Source: DSCS01 sp035391585 (GTDB lineage: Bacteria; Macinerneyibacteriota; Macinerneyibacteria; Macinerneyibacteriales; DSCS01). Taken from it: a DNA stretch of 64,000 nt. The stretch spans positions 13,836 to 77,835 of the forward strand of contig CAZNOX010000008.1 of NCBI GenBank assembly GCA_964574875.1. The letters are read 5' to 3'. Made by a program: the position numbers and the translations under genes. The stretch's first letter is position 1. Each line of letters opens with the position of its first letter. This document shows, piece by piece, positions 50,010 through 57,725 of the stretch. The notes under the pieces were generated by a model, which worked only from the letters and a program-made list of their open reading frames with translations, was not told the DNA's origin and made no database searches.

Positions 50010-51322
50010 TAAAAGACTCCTTTGATGATCCTCATAATATCATTATAGGTGGTGAGGATCAGAAGAGCGATGACCAGGTAGAGGCCGATATTCATAATAA
50101 CGCCCATGGTCTTCTTGCTCAGGGGGCGCCCTGTCGCCTTTTCAATCCCGAGGAAGACGATCTGCCCCCCGTCGGCGATGGGAATGGGCAGCAGGTTGAC
50201 GATCCCCAGGTTGACTGAAATAAAGGCGATAAATTCCAGGACAGCCACAAACCCGAACTGGGCCACCTGCGCTGTCATCTGGACGATCCCGATGGCCCCG
50301 CCCATGGAGCGTGCAGGCAAGTCACCGGTCAGGAGCAGCTTGAGGATGACAAAAAGCTGGGCGATCATGCCCAGGAGTTTCTTAAAGGCCCGTCCCACAG
50401 CGGCGAAGATATTGTACCGGACCATCTGCGTCTTGATTTCAGGGGTGAGATCGACTCCGAGGATGGTGCGGTGGGTCTCCTCATCCCAAACAGCTTCAAC
50501 CGGGATGCTGAGTTCCTCTCCGTTGCGTTCCACTGCGAGAAGAAGTGAACTCCTCCCCTCTTCAGAGGACATGAGGCGCATGACCAGCTCTTCAGCACAG
50601 GTGATCTCCTCTCCGTCGAGGGAGACGATCCTGTCCCCGGGAAGGATCCCCGCTTTTCCTGCGGGGCTTTCACTCTCCACAGCCCGGACCACAGCCGGAT
50701 GGCCGGGAGCGGCTCCGAAAAGGACCATCCCTGTGTAGGGATCCCGTTTCAAAGTGATATCGGCAGTCATGGTCTTCCCCTGGGAGAGCCAGGTGATGGT
50801 GGCCTCTTCCTTGGAAAAAATGAGTTTATTGGTAAAATCCTTCCAGTTCTTCACCGGTTTCCCGTTGAGAGCTGTGATGGTGTCTCCCACGGCCATCCCG
50901 GCTTCCCGGGCGATACTCTCCTCCTCGATCCAGCCGATCTTGAGTTCTGTCTCCCGCACAGGCTCATTGACTCCGATGATGAGAGCCAGCCAGATCACCA
51001 CGAAAGCAAGGATAAAGTTCATGAGGGGCCCGGCAAAGACCACCTGGAAACGCTGCCAGAGGGTCTTGGAGGCGAATTCGTCAGGATCGCCTTTACGGTC
51101 TTCGAGCTCTTCTCCGGCCATGGCCACATACCCTCCGAAGGGAACCGCAGAGATCCTGTATTCTGTCCCCTTGTACTCTTTGCCCCAGATCTTGGGGCCG
51201 AAGCCGATGGAGAAGGTGTAGACCTTGATCCCGTTCTTCTTGGCCAGGAGAAAGTGGCCCAATTCATGAAAAAAGACGACAATACCCAGAATAAAAACAG
51301 CAATGAGAATATAAAGTATCAT
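50009..51322 (-). CDS. rseP: RseP-family intramembrane zinc metalloprotease
   Basis: 437 residues with HELGH (H19, E20, H23) in the first membrane span, two PDZ domains in the periplasmic loop (about 115-290), and the second active-site segment NLLPIPIADGG near the C-terminus (ADGG rather than the common LDGG). Site-2 proteases cut membrane anti-sigma factors. The ECF/anti-sigma operon at 6-9 kb supplies a candidate substrate. It overlaps dxr by 4 nt. Confidence 0.96.
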   Translation of the reverse strand: MILYILIAVFILGIVVFFHELGHFLLAKKNGIKVYTFSIGFGPKIWGKEYKGTEYRISAVPFGGYVAMAGEELEDRKGDPDEFASKTLWQRFQVVFAGPLMNFILAFVVIWLALIIGVNEPVRETELKIGWIEEESIAREAGMAVGDTITALNGKPVKNWKDFTNKLIFSKEEATITWLSQGKTMTADITLKRDPYTGMVLFGAAPGHPAVVRAVESESPAGKAGILPGDRIVSLDGEEITCAEELVMRLMSSEEGRSSLLLAVERNGEELSIPVEAVWDEETHRTILGVDLTPEIKTQMVRYNIFAAVGRAFKKLLGMIAQLFVILKLLLTGDLPARSMGGAIGIVQMTAQVAQFGFVAVLEFIAFISVNLGIVNLLPIPIADGGQIVFLGIEKATGRPLSKKTMGVIMNIGLYLVIALLILTTYNDIMRIIKGVF

Positions 51323-52467
51323 GTCAACTCCAAATCGTTCCTGATCCGTTGGTAAATTTCCTTATCCGTCCGTTCCACTTCATCAACACTCCCGAGCGTC
51401 CGGTTGTTCCCGCTGTATTCATCCAGATAGCGCTCAAGGAATGCCGCGATCCCGGTGAAGGGGATCTTCTCTTCCAGAAAGGCCGTCACAGCCTCTTCGT
51501 TCACCCGGTTATAGACCAGGGGCAGGACCCCTCCCCCGCGCAGGGCGCTCCGGGCCAGGGGCAAAGCGGGAAAAGCTCTCTCATCAGGAGCCTCGAAGGT
51601 CAGAGGCCCCAGTGCGGTGAGGTCGCAGTGTCCCCATGCGTATCGCTCTCTATGGGGATGGTCAAAAGCATAGGCCAGGGGAAGCCTCATATCGGGGTCT
51701 CCCAGAAGAGCCTTCACGCTGCCGTCACGCATGCGCACCATGGAATGGATGATGCTCTGGGGATGCACCACGACTTCGATACGCTCTTCGGGAAAGGAGA
51801 AGAGAAACGAGGCCTCGATGATCTCCAGCCCTTTATTGGCCATGGTGGCCGAATCAATGGTGATCTTTTTCCCCATGGACCAGGTGGGATGCTGCAGCGC
51901 CTGGGCAGGCGTGACCCCATGGAGCTCGTCAGTCCGGAAACCCCGGAAAGGGCCTCCGGAAGCCGTGAGCACCAGGCTCTCCACATTCTCCCTCTCCTCG
52001 CCCTGAAGGCATTGATAGAGGGCATTGTGTTCGCTGTCCACGGGATAGATCGGGACACCCCGCCTGGCAGCCTCGGCCGTAAAGAGCTCTCCGGCCATGA
52101 CCAGGGTCTCTTTATTGGCCAGGGCTAACCGTCGTGTCCCCTTAAGCGCGGCAAAGGAGTAGGCTGTCCCCGCAGAGCCCGAGACAGCCGAGACGAAGAT
52201 ATCAGAAGGAAGCGAAGCCGCTTCGATCAGCCCTTCTCCGTAAAAGACCTCTTTTAAAAAGGGAAACTCTTTTCTGATCCTCAGAGCCGTCTCTTTCTCC
52301 AGACAGCCTGCATAGGAGGGCCTCAAGAGAGCGATCTGCTCCCGGGCCCGCGCTTCGTTGCGCCCGAAGATCAGTGTCTCACACGTCAGGTGTTCGGCCT
52401 GCTCGAGAATACGGCAGGCTGACTGGCCGATGGAGCCCGTTGAACCACACAGGGAAACGGTTTTCAT
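51319..52467 (-). CDS. dxr: 1-deoxy-D-xylulose 5-phosphate reductoisomerase
   Basis: 382 residues, committed step of the MEP pathway. The NADPH-binding GSTGSIGQ is at the N-terminus, and the metal and substrate motifs (PVDSEHNALYQ, TIDSATMANKGLE) are visible. It overlaps rseP by 4 nt (ATGA), the classic dxr-rseP-ispG order. Confidence 0.98.
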   Translation of the reverse strand: MKTVSLCGSTGSIGQSACRILEQAEHLTCETLIFGRNEARAREQIALLRPSYAGCLEKETALRIRKEFPFLKEVFYGEGLIEAASLPSDIFVSAVSGSAGTAYSFAALKGTRRLALANKETLVMAGELFTAEAARRGVPIYPVDSEHNALYQCLQGEERENVESLVLTASGGPFRGFRTDELHGVTPAQALQHPTWSMGKKITIDSATMANKGLEIIEASFLFSFPEERIEVVVHPQSIIHSMVRMRDGSVKALLGDPDMRLPLAYAFDHPHRERYAWGHCDLTALGPLTFEAPDERAFPALPLARSALRGGGVLPLVYNRVNEEAVTAFLEEKIPFTGIAAFLERYLDEYSGNNRTLGSVDEVERTDKEIYQRIRNDLELT

Positions 52468-52504
52468 GACGAACTCCCGGGCCGGTTTCCCAGAGATAGA
52501 GGAA

Positions 52505-52720
52505 TCACTCCTCTACCTTGAACTCTTTGCTTTCGCAGGGAATGACATTTCCCAGAATGACTTCTTTGATGGCCAATGTCGTTATTTTATCCCCTCTGGT
52601 CTCAATGGTGGGCGCATGCCCTTCATCATTGAGCTGTCTGGCTCGTTTAAAAGCCAGGACTGTACTTCTGTACACAGAATGGGTGGCTTTGACAAAATCT
52701 TCAACAGTAATACGCGCCAT
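52505..52720 (-). CDS. rpoZ: RNA polymerase omega subunit
   Basis: 71 residues. ITVEDFVKAT at the N-terminus and the conserved RARQL and TLAIKEV segments identify the omega subunit, which stabilises the beta' subunit. Position after gmk is the usual arrangement. GAGGGTGCGTTC precedes the ATG. Confidence 0.9.
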   Translation of the reverse strand: MARITVEDFVKATHSVYRSTVLAFKRARQLNDEGHAPTIETRGDKITTLAIKEVILGNVIPCESKEFKVEE

Positions 52721-52739
52721 GAACGCACCCTCCTCTTTC

Positions 52740-53330
52740 TCACCCTTCTCCGTGAAGGGCGGCGATCATCTCCAACTCTTTCAAGGCTTCATCCAGGTCT
52801 TCATTTACGAGAAAGTAGTCATACTTATCCCTGGCTATACTAATCTCCTTTTGGGCGTTTTTCAATCTTTTTTCAATGGTTTTTTCATCATCGGTCTTCC
52901 TGTTCCGCAGTCGGCGCTCCAGCTCTTCCATGGACGGCGGCAGGATAAAGACCAGCAGAGTCCGGTCAGGGTAGGCCTTGAAGATATTGACGCCCCCCTG
53001 GATATCGATATCGAAAAGGATCCCCTTCCCTTCGCTGTGAAGCCTTTCGATCTCCGAAAAGGGGGTCCCGTACCAGGCATCGTGTACACGGGCCCATTCC
53101 ACAAAGGCGTTTCGGCCGATCATCTCCTGAAAGGTCTCAGGGTCGGTAAAATAGTAATGGACTCCGTCCTTCTCCCCTTTCCGGGGCGACCGGGTGGTGT
53201 AGGAGACAGAGACTCCGAAATCAGGATGCTTCTCCAGAAATTTCCGGGCCAGAGTCGTTTTTCCGGCTCCGGAGGGAGCTGAAAGGACAAGAAGAGTCGG
53301 ATTAAAATTCTTCGGCTGCTTTCCCTTCAT
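52740..53330 (-). CDS. gmk: Guanylate kinase
   Basis: 196 residues from ATG 53330. The P-loop is APSGAGKTTL, followed by the GMP-binding SYTTRSPRKGEKDGVHY, in parts YTTRSPRKGE and DGVHYYF. It phosphorylates GMP to GDP. The start overlaps remA by 29 nt and has no clear ribosome site of its own, so translation depends on remA. A longer reading into remA is less likely. Confidence 0.95.
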   Translation of the reverse strand: MKGKQPKNFNPTLLVLSAPSGAGKTTLARKFLEKHPDFGVSVSYTTRSPRKGEKDGVHYYFTDPETFQEMIGRNAFVEWARVHDAWYGTPFSEIERLHSEGKGILFDIDIQGGVNIFKAYPDRTLLVFILPPSMEELERRLRNRKTDDEKTIEKRLKNAQKEISIARDKYDYFLVNEDLDEALKELEMIAALHGEG

Positions 53331-53556
53331 AACGCTGAATGAGCGTTTCTGACTGTATGGCAGACAGAATAATATGATTACTGTCTGTGACAATCACAGC
53401 TCTTGTCTTTTTTCCCTGGGTGGCGTCGATGAGAAGGCCCTTCTCTCTGGCGCCCTCCTTCAGCCTCTTCATGGGAGCCGATGACGGGGCCAGGATCGCC
53501 ACGACCTTCTCTTTGGGGATGGCGTTCTTAAACCCGATATTTAAGAGCTCACTCAT
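53302..53556 (-). CDS. remA: RemA/DUF370 family DNA-binding protein
   Basis: 84 residues of the DUF370/RemA-like type: LLNIGFKNAIPKEKVVAI at the start and ATQGKKTRAVIVTDS in the middle. In Bacillus RemA is a ring-forming DNA-binding activator of matrix genes; in other phyla it sits between yicC and gmk, as here, with unknown targets. GGAGG precedes the ATG. Confidence 0.88.
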   Translation of the reverse strand: MSELLNIGFKNAIPKEKVVAILAPSSAPMKRLKEGAREKGLLIDATQGKKTRAVIVTDSNHIILSAIQSETLIQRYEGKAAEEF

Positions 53557-53568
53557 AGATCCTCCTTT

Positions 53569-54438
53569 CTACCAGACATTCTGTATTTGTTCCCTCATCT
53601 TTTCAAGTTCTTCTTTGGCATTGACCACCAGCAGGGAGAGGTCTGAATTCCGGCACTTGGACCCGATGGTGTTGATCTCCCTGTTCATCTCCTGGAGGAG
53701 AAAAGAGATCTTTTTCCCCTTTTCAGGGCTCTTTTCCGCCAGAAAATCCCTGAAGGCATCGCAATGACTCTTCAGGCGGGTGACCTCTTCTGTAAAATCC
53801 GCCGATTCGGCGAAGAGGGAGACCTCTTTATAAAGCCGGGCTTCATCAATGATATCCCCGGCTTTTGCCTTCTCGATCCTCTGGAGGAGCAGCTCGCGAT
53901 AGTGATCCACTGTCTGGGGAGACCCCTTCTCCAGGGATGCGATGTTCTTCACCGTCTCCTGAAGACGCCCCTTGAGGTCGCGCTCAAGCCGGGCTCCTTC
54001 CCGGTCCGCTTCTTTGAGGAAAAGGCCGATGAGCTCGGTGATCTTTCCCTGAAGCACATCCCAGGCCCCCTCGTCGATCTCTGTGTTGAGATTCTCCACG
54101 GCGTGGGGAAGCTTCATGAGGTCGCCGATGGTGATGTTAATGGGAAGCTCCAGGGCATCGATCTGTGAAAAATAGGAACGGATGAGATCCCCGTTGATGG
54201 CCACATTCTCCTTGAGATACTTCTGGGTAAAGGTGATCTTGGCCTGGAGGGTGACTTTCCCCCGCAGCAGATACTCTTTGATGAGGTTTTCCATCTCCCA
54301 GCGCTTCGCGCCCAGGAAATCCGGAGTCTTCACAGAGATCTCAAGATAACGGCTGTTCACTGACGAGAGGACGAGTTCACACTCAAAATCCTCCGTTTTG
54401 GTAAATAGCCTTGAAAATGCCGTCATACTTCTTAACAT
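53569..54438 (-). CDS. yicC: YicC-family endoribonuclease
   Basis: 289 residues. LRSMTAFSR at the start matches the family opening (IRSMTGFGR), and the C-terminal REINTIGSK and DLSLLVVNAKEELEKMREQ match DUF1732. Members are RNases of stress and small-RNA turnover. It is the first gene of the superoperon. The ATG lies about 9 nt after a TATAAT box with no ribosome site, so the message is nearly leaderless. Confidence 0.93.
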   Translation of the reverse strand: MLRSMTAFSRLFTKTEDFECELVLSSVNSRYLEISVKTPDFLGAKRWEMENLIKEYLLRGKVTLQAKITFTQKYLKENVAINGDLIRSYFSQIDALELPINITIGDLMKLPHAVENLNTEIDEGAWDVLQGKITELIGLFLKEADREGARLERDLKGRLQETVKNIASLEKGSPQTVDHYRELLLQRIEKAKAGDIIDEARLYKEVSLFAESADFTEEVTRLKSHCDAFRDFLAEKSPEKGKKISFLLQEMNREINTIGSKCRNSDLSLLVVNAKEELEKMREQIQNVW

Positions 54439-54446
54439 AGGTCTCT

Positions 54447-54475
54447 ATTATACAATAAGAGAGAATAAAAGTCAA
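54447..54475 (-). promoter_or_regulatory. Promoter of the yicC-to-pyrG superoperon
   Basis: Minus-strand TTGACT (54470-54475), 17-bp spacer, TATAAT (54447-54452). The predicted +1 is 1-3 nt before the yicC ATG at 54438. Confidence 0.75.
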
Positions 54476-54498
54476 TGATGAGGATATTATTGCGCTTT

Positions 54499-55263
54499 TC
54501 AGAGATCCAGGTCGATTCCCACGGGGCAATGGTCCGAGCCGGGGATCTCATCCATAATAAAGGCGTCTTTCAGCTTCACCAGAAGTTCTTCTGACAAAAA
54601 GACATAATCGATGCGCCACCCGATGTTCCGTTCCCGGGCCCGGGTCTTGTAATCCCACCAGGAGTAGCGGTCCGGCTCAGGGTGAAAGTGCCGGAAGGTG
54701 TCAGAGAAACCCGCTTCAAGGAGCCGGTCGATCCAGGCCCTCTCTTGGGGCAGAAATCCGGAGACTGTGCTGTTCTCCGCCGGACGGGCCAGGTCGATCT
54801 CCCTGTGGGCCGTGTTGACGTCTCCGCAGATGATGACGCCGCGCTTCTCTGAGCGGAGCCGGATGGCCTCCTCAAGGATCATCTCATAAAAGCGCATCTT
54901 GTAATCAAGACGCTCGGGAGAGGCTTTTCCATTGGGGAAATAGATATTGAACAGGGTCAGCCGGTCCCAGTCCAGGCGGATGATGCGCCCTTCCCGGTCG
55001 AATTCCTCCAGGCCGGTCTTGAGGATCACACGTGAAGGCTCACGGCGTGTCCAGAGAGCCACCCCGCTGTATCCCTTGCGTTCCGCTGAATGTCCGTAAA
55101 GGGAATAACCAGGGACTGTGAGAAGGTCTTCGGGAAACTGGTTAAGCTGGGCTTTTGTCTCCTGAACTGCGATGATATCGGCTCCGGTTCCGCTCATCCA
55201 TTGAGAAAACCCTTTTTTGGCCGCAGCCCTCAATCCGTTGACATTCCAGGAGATCAGCTTCAC
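54499..55263 (-). CDS. xth: Exodeoxyribonuclease III (AP endonuclease)
   Basis: 254 residues of the EEP fold: ISWNVNGLRAA, QETKAQ, the central GDVNTAHREIDLA, and the closing GSDHCPVGIDL with the catalytic His. It repairs abasic sites in DNA. GTG start with GGAG five bases upstream, 8 bp after the DsrE-like gene. End of the gntP operon. Confidence 0.96.
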   Translation of the reverse strand: MKLISWNVNGLRAAAKKGFSQWMSGTGADIIAVQETKAQLNQFPEDLLTVPGYSLYGHSAERKGYSGVALWTRREPSRVILKTGLEEFDREGRIIRLDWDRLTLFNIYFPNGKASPERLDYKMRFYEMILEEAIRLRSEKRGVIICGDVNTAHREIDLARPAENSTVSGFLPQERAWIDRLLEAGFSDTFRHFHPEPDRYSWWDYKTRARERNIGWRIDYVFLSEELLVKLKDAFIMDEIPGSDHCPVGIDLDL

Positions 55264-55271
55264 AGAGGCTC

Positions 55272-55625
55272 CTAAAAGGTGATGATCTCATATCCGGAGT
55301 AGAGATACGCCGAAAGAGAAGGATGTCCTTCCATATCGCCTGCCAGTTCGATGCCCAGGGTTTGGGCAGCTTCTGTCGCGTTCATCTGGGCCGAGCAGGC
55401 CCGGCAGGCACAGTCGATGAGCCCGGCATCCAGGACTTTTCTGAAGAGGGCGGCGAAAGGAGCCTTGCTGTCCGTCAGTTTGGGCAGCAGCCCTGTGGCT
55501 TTCCCTTCGATGACCACCTTCACGTCAAACCCCTTGCCTGCCATATCCAGAGCATTGAGGAGGACATGGGCAAAACACATCATCTCGCCGTTGAACGCGG
55601 CGAGGACCATCTTTTTTTCATTCAT
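55272..55625 (-). CDS. DsrE-like sulfur-relay family protein
   Basis: 117 residues from ATG 55625 (GGAGGGG upstream). The DsrE/F alpha/beta fold is suggested by VLAAFNGEMMCFAHVLLNAL, and a CACRAC cysteine cluster is placed where DsrE proteins carry a sulfur-accepting cysteine. The family moves persulfide sulfur or binds small ligands. Its partner enzymes are not nearby. Between glycerate kinase and xth. Confidence 0.75.
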   Translation of the reverse strand: MNEKKMVLAAFNGEMMCFAHVLLNALDMAGKGFDVKVVIEGKATGLLPKLTDSKAPFAALFRKVLDAGLIDCACRACSAQMNATEAAQTLGIELAGDMEGHPSLSAYLYSGYEIITF

Positions 55626-55674
55626 CGTTGTCCCCTCCTGATCATCAGATGTCTCCACTATAAGGGGTCTGAGC

Positions 55675-57030
55675 TCACGTGACAATGAAAATCTGAATAT
55701 CGCAGACGTTGGTCCTTGTGGCTCCGGTCTTCAAGAGAGCGCCGCTCTTGGCGAAAAAGGTATAGGAGTCGTTCTCTTCAAGGAAACGGGATGAGGAGAG
55801 GCCCTCCCGGCGCGAACGGCTGAGGATCTCCCAGGAAGCAAAGGCTCCGGCAGCATCTGTGGGGCCGTCGTTGCCGTCTGTGGAGGCCGCCAGGAAAAAG
55901 AGGTTCCGGTTCTCCTCCCCCTCTTTTCTGAATTCCTCGAGGAAAGCCAGGGCCATCTCCTGGTTGCGTCCCCCTTTCCCCTCTCCTTTGAGTGTCACCG
56001 TGGTCTCTCCTCCGGCGATGAGGCAGAAGGGCTTTTTTCCCAGCAGTCCGTATTCCTGGACACCCCGGGCCAGTCCGTAATAGAAACGGGCGGCTTCCCG
56101 GGCTTCCCCGGTGATCCGTGGCGAGAGGACAAGAGTGTCGTAGCCCAGCTGAAGCGCTTTCTCACGACAGGCCTCCAGGCTTGCAAAATTCGTTCCCAGA
56201 AGGATATTTGTCCCCTTTTCAAAGACGGGATTTGCGGGTTCAGGGGTCTCTTCGACTTCTCCGGCGGCCCCCTTCTTCAAGAGAGAGAGGACTGCGGAAG
56301 GCAGGCGCTTTTCAAGGGCGTAACGCCGGACGATGGCGAGAGCCTCCTCATAAGTGGTGCTGTCTCCCACGGTGGGGCCTGATGCGATGGCATTGAGATT
56401 ATCGCCCACCACATCAGAGAGGATGAGGGTGATAAAAGACGCGGGAGAGATCCTGCGGGCCAGGCGGCCTCCTTTGATCCCCGAACAGTGTTTCCGGATA
56501 CAGTTGATCTCGTTGATGGTGGCCCCGCTTTCCAGGAGAAGCTTTGTGGCCGCCTGTTTGTCTGAAAGGGTGAGGGGAATGTCCCCGAAATCGGCAGGAG
56601 AAGCCAGGAGGGCCGATCCCCCGCCTGAGATGAGGACCATCACCAGTGTGGACTCATCGGCTTCGTCTGCCAGCTCCCCGATCTCCTGGGCGGCCCGGAG
56701 ACTGGATTCATCCGGGATGGGATGGCCGGCTTCCAGGATCTCCACGTGCTTCAACTTTCCGGAAAACCCGTATTTGGTGACGATCCGTCCCCGTGTGATC
56801 CGCTCCCCAAGGACCTCTTCCAGAGCGTGAGTCATGGGGAAGGCCGCCTTGCCCGCACCGAGGACAACGATTTTTTTATATTCAGCCAGAGAATACTCCA
56901 GAGTCCCCCCGGGAGTCTCTATGCGGAGAACCTCCCCGGAGAGAGACAACGCCCGTGTGATCATCTTCTCCGGGTCAGCCCGGTCCACTCCTGCCAGAAA
57001 GATTGATTCCAGATCCTTCATGGGATCCAT
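55675..57030 (-). CDS. gckA: Glycerate 2-kinase (MOFRL family)
   Basis: 451 residues. The family signatures LGAGKAAFPM, LISGGGSALL, GGETTV and the C-terminal MOFRL-type NQEMALAFL and STDGNDGPTDAAGA are present. It phosphorylates glycerate to 2-phosphoglycerate, feeding glycolysis. ATG 57030 has GGAGG 7 nt upstream; a GTG two codons earlier is less likely. It lies 2 bp after a TPR gene and downstream of a GntP permease, which suggests use of an imported sugar acid. Confidence 0.92.
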   Translation of the reverse strand: MDPMKDLESIFLAGVDRADPEKMITRALSLSGEVLRIETPGGTLEYSLAEYKKIVVLGAGKAAFPMTHALEEVLGERITRGRIVTKYGFSGKLKHVEILEAGHPIPDESSLRAAQEIGELADEADESTLVMVLISGGGSALLASPADFGDIPLTLSDKQAATKLLLESGATINEINCIRKHCSGIKGGRLARRISPASFITLILSDVVGDNLNAIASGPTVGDSTTYEEALAIVRRYALEKRLPSAVLSLLKKGAAGEVEETPEPANPVFEKGTNILLGTNFASLEACREKALQLGYDTLVLSPRITGEAREAARFYYGLARGVQEYGLLGKKPFCLIAGGETTVTLKGEGKGGRNQEMALAFLEEFRKEGEENRNLFFLAASTDGNDGPTDAAGAFASWEILSRSRREGLSSSRFLEENDSYTFFAKSGALLKTGATRTNVCDIQIFIVT

Positions 57031-57032
57031 CT

Positions 57033-57680
57033 TCACCCCTCCTTTCCCCCCTGCCCGGCTTTGGCCATATTCTGTCTGATGAGAGGAGTATCCGCCAGGG
57101 CAAAGGCCTTCTGAAAACAGTGCATCGCTTTTTTCCTCTCTTTGACATGGTTCAGATAGAGGGTCCCGAGATTGTTCCAGGCCACATAATTGGTCCCGTC
57201 TTTGGCAACAGCGTCTTCCAGGTGCCGCAATGCGTTCTGAAAGTCGCCTTTCTGCATGGCTTCACTCCCCTTTTCCAGAGCCTTGTAGGATTCAGCGGCC
57301 CCCGTCATCTCTTCAGGAGAGAGACAGCGTTCCAGCCGTGTCCGGACAAGCTCGGGCCGAAGAGGGCTCCGGCTCTCCTCCCAGTTCCTGTACTTCGCTG
57401 AAGCCAGCGCGCCTTTCCCCCAGAAATAGTAGAGTTCCGCCAGGACATTGTTCACTTCAGGGCGGTTCTTCTCCGTTTCCGCATCAAGAAGATAGTGCTC
57501 GGCCTCCTCAAAACGGCCCAGGGCCATGGACGTGAGCCCCAGGTTGTAGGCGAGCCCCTCTTCTCCGGGAGAGATGGCCTGAAGCTTTAAAAAGAGTCTG
57601 TGGGCTTCGGAAAAATCTCCAGAAACAAAGGCATTCAGCGCCCGGCGCCTGCACAAAGCTGTTTTCAAACGTTTCAGCAT
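57033..57680 (-). CDS. Cytoplasmic TPR protein
   Basis: 215 residues. Three TPR-like units are visible near 15-50 (GDFSEAHRLFLKLQA), 50-75 and 140-200 (GDFQNALRHLEDAV and WNNLGTLYLNHVKERKKAMHCF). There is no signal sequence; the start is basic (MLKRLKTALCRRR). A scaffold for protein contacts; specific role unknown. Between gntP and glycerate kinase. Confidence 0.8.
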   Translation of the reverse strand: MLKRLKTALCRRRALNAFVSGDFSEAHRLFLKLQAISPGEEGLAYNLGLTSMALGRFEEAEHYLLDAETEKNRPEVNNVLAELYYFWGKGALASAKYRNWEESRSPLRPELVRTRLERCLSPEEMTGAAESYKALEKGSEAMQKGDFQNALRHLEDAVAKDGTNYVAWNNLGTLYLNHVKERKKAMHCFQKAFALADTPLIRQNMAKAGQGGKEG

Positions 57681-57699
57681 GATCCCTTCCTTATTGTGA

Positions 57700-57716
57700 G
57701 GGGGGCAGAGCCCCCC
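57700..57716. terminator. GC hairpin in the gntP-TPR gap, attenuator or processing site
   Basis: GGGGGGC/GCCCCCC with loop AGA, identical to the terminator at 20994-21010, but here without a T tract on either side. It may only reduce downstream transcription or stabilise the gntP message. Confidence 0.5.
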
Positions 57717-57725
57717 GTGATCACT

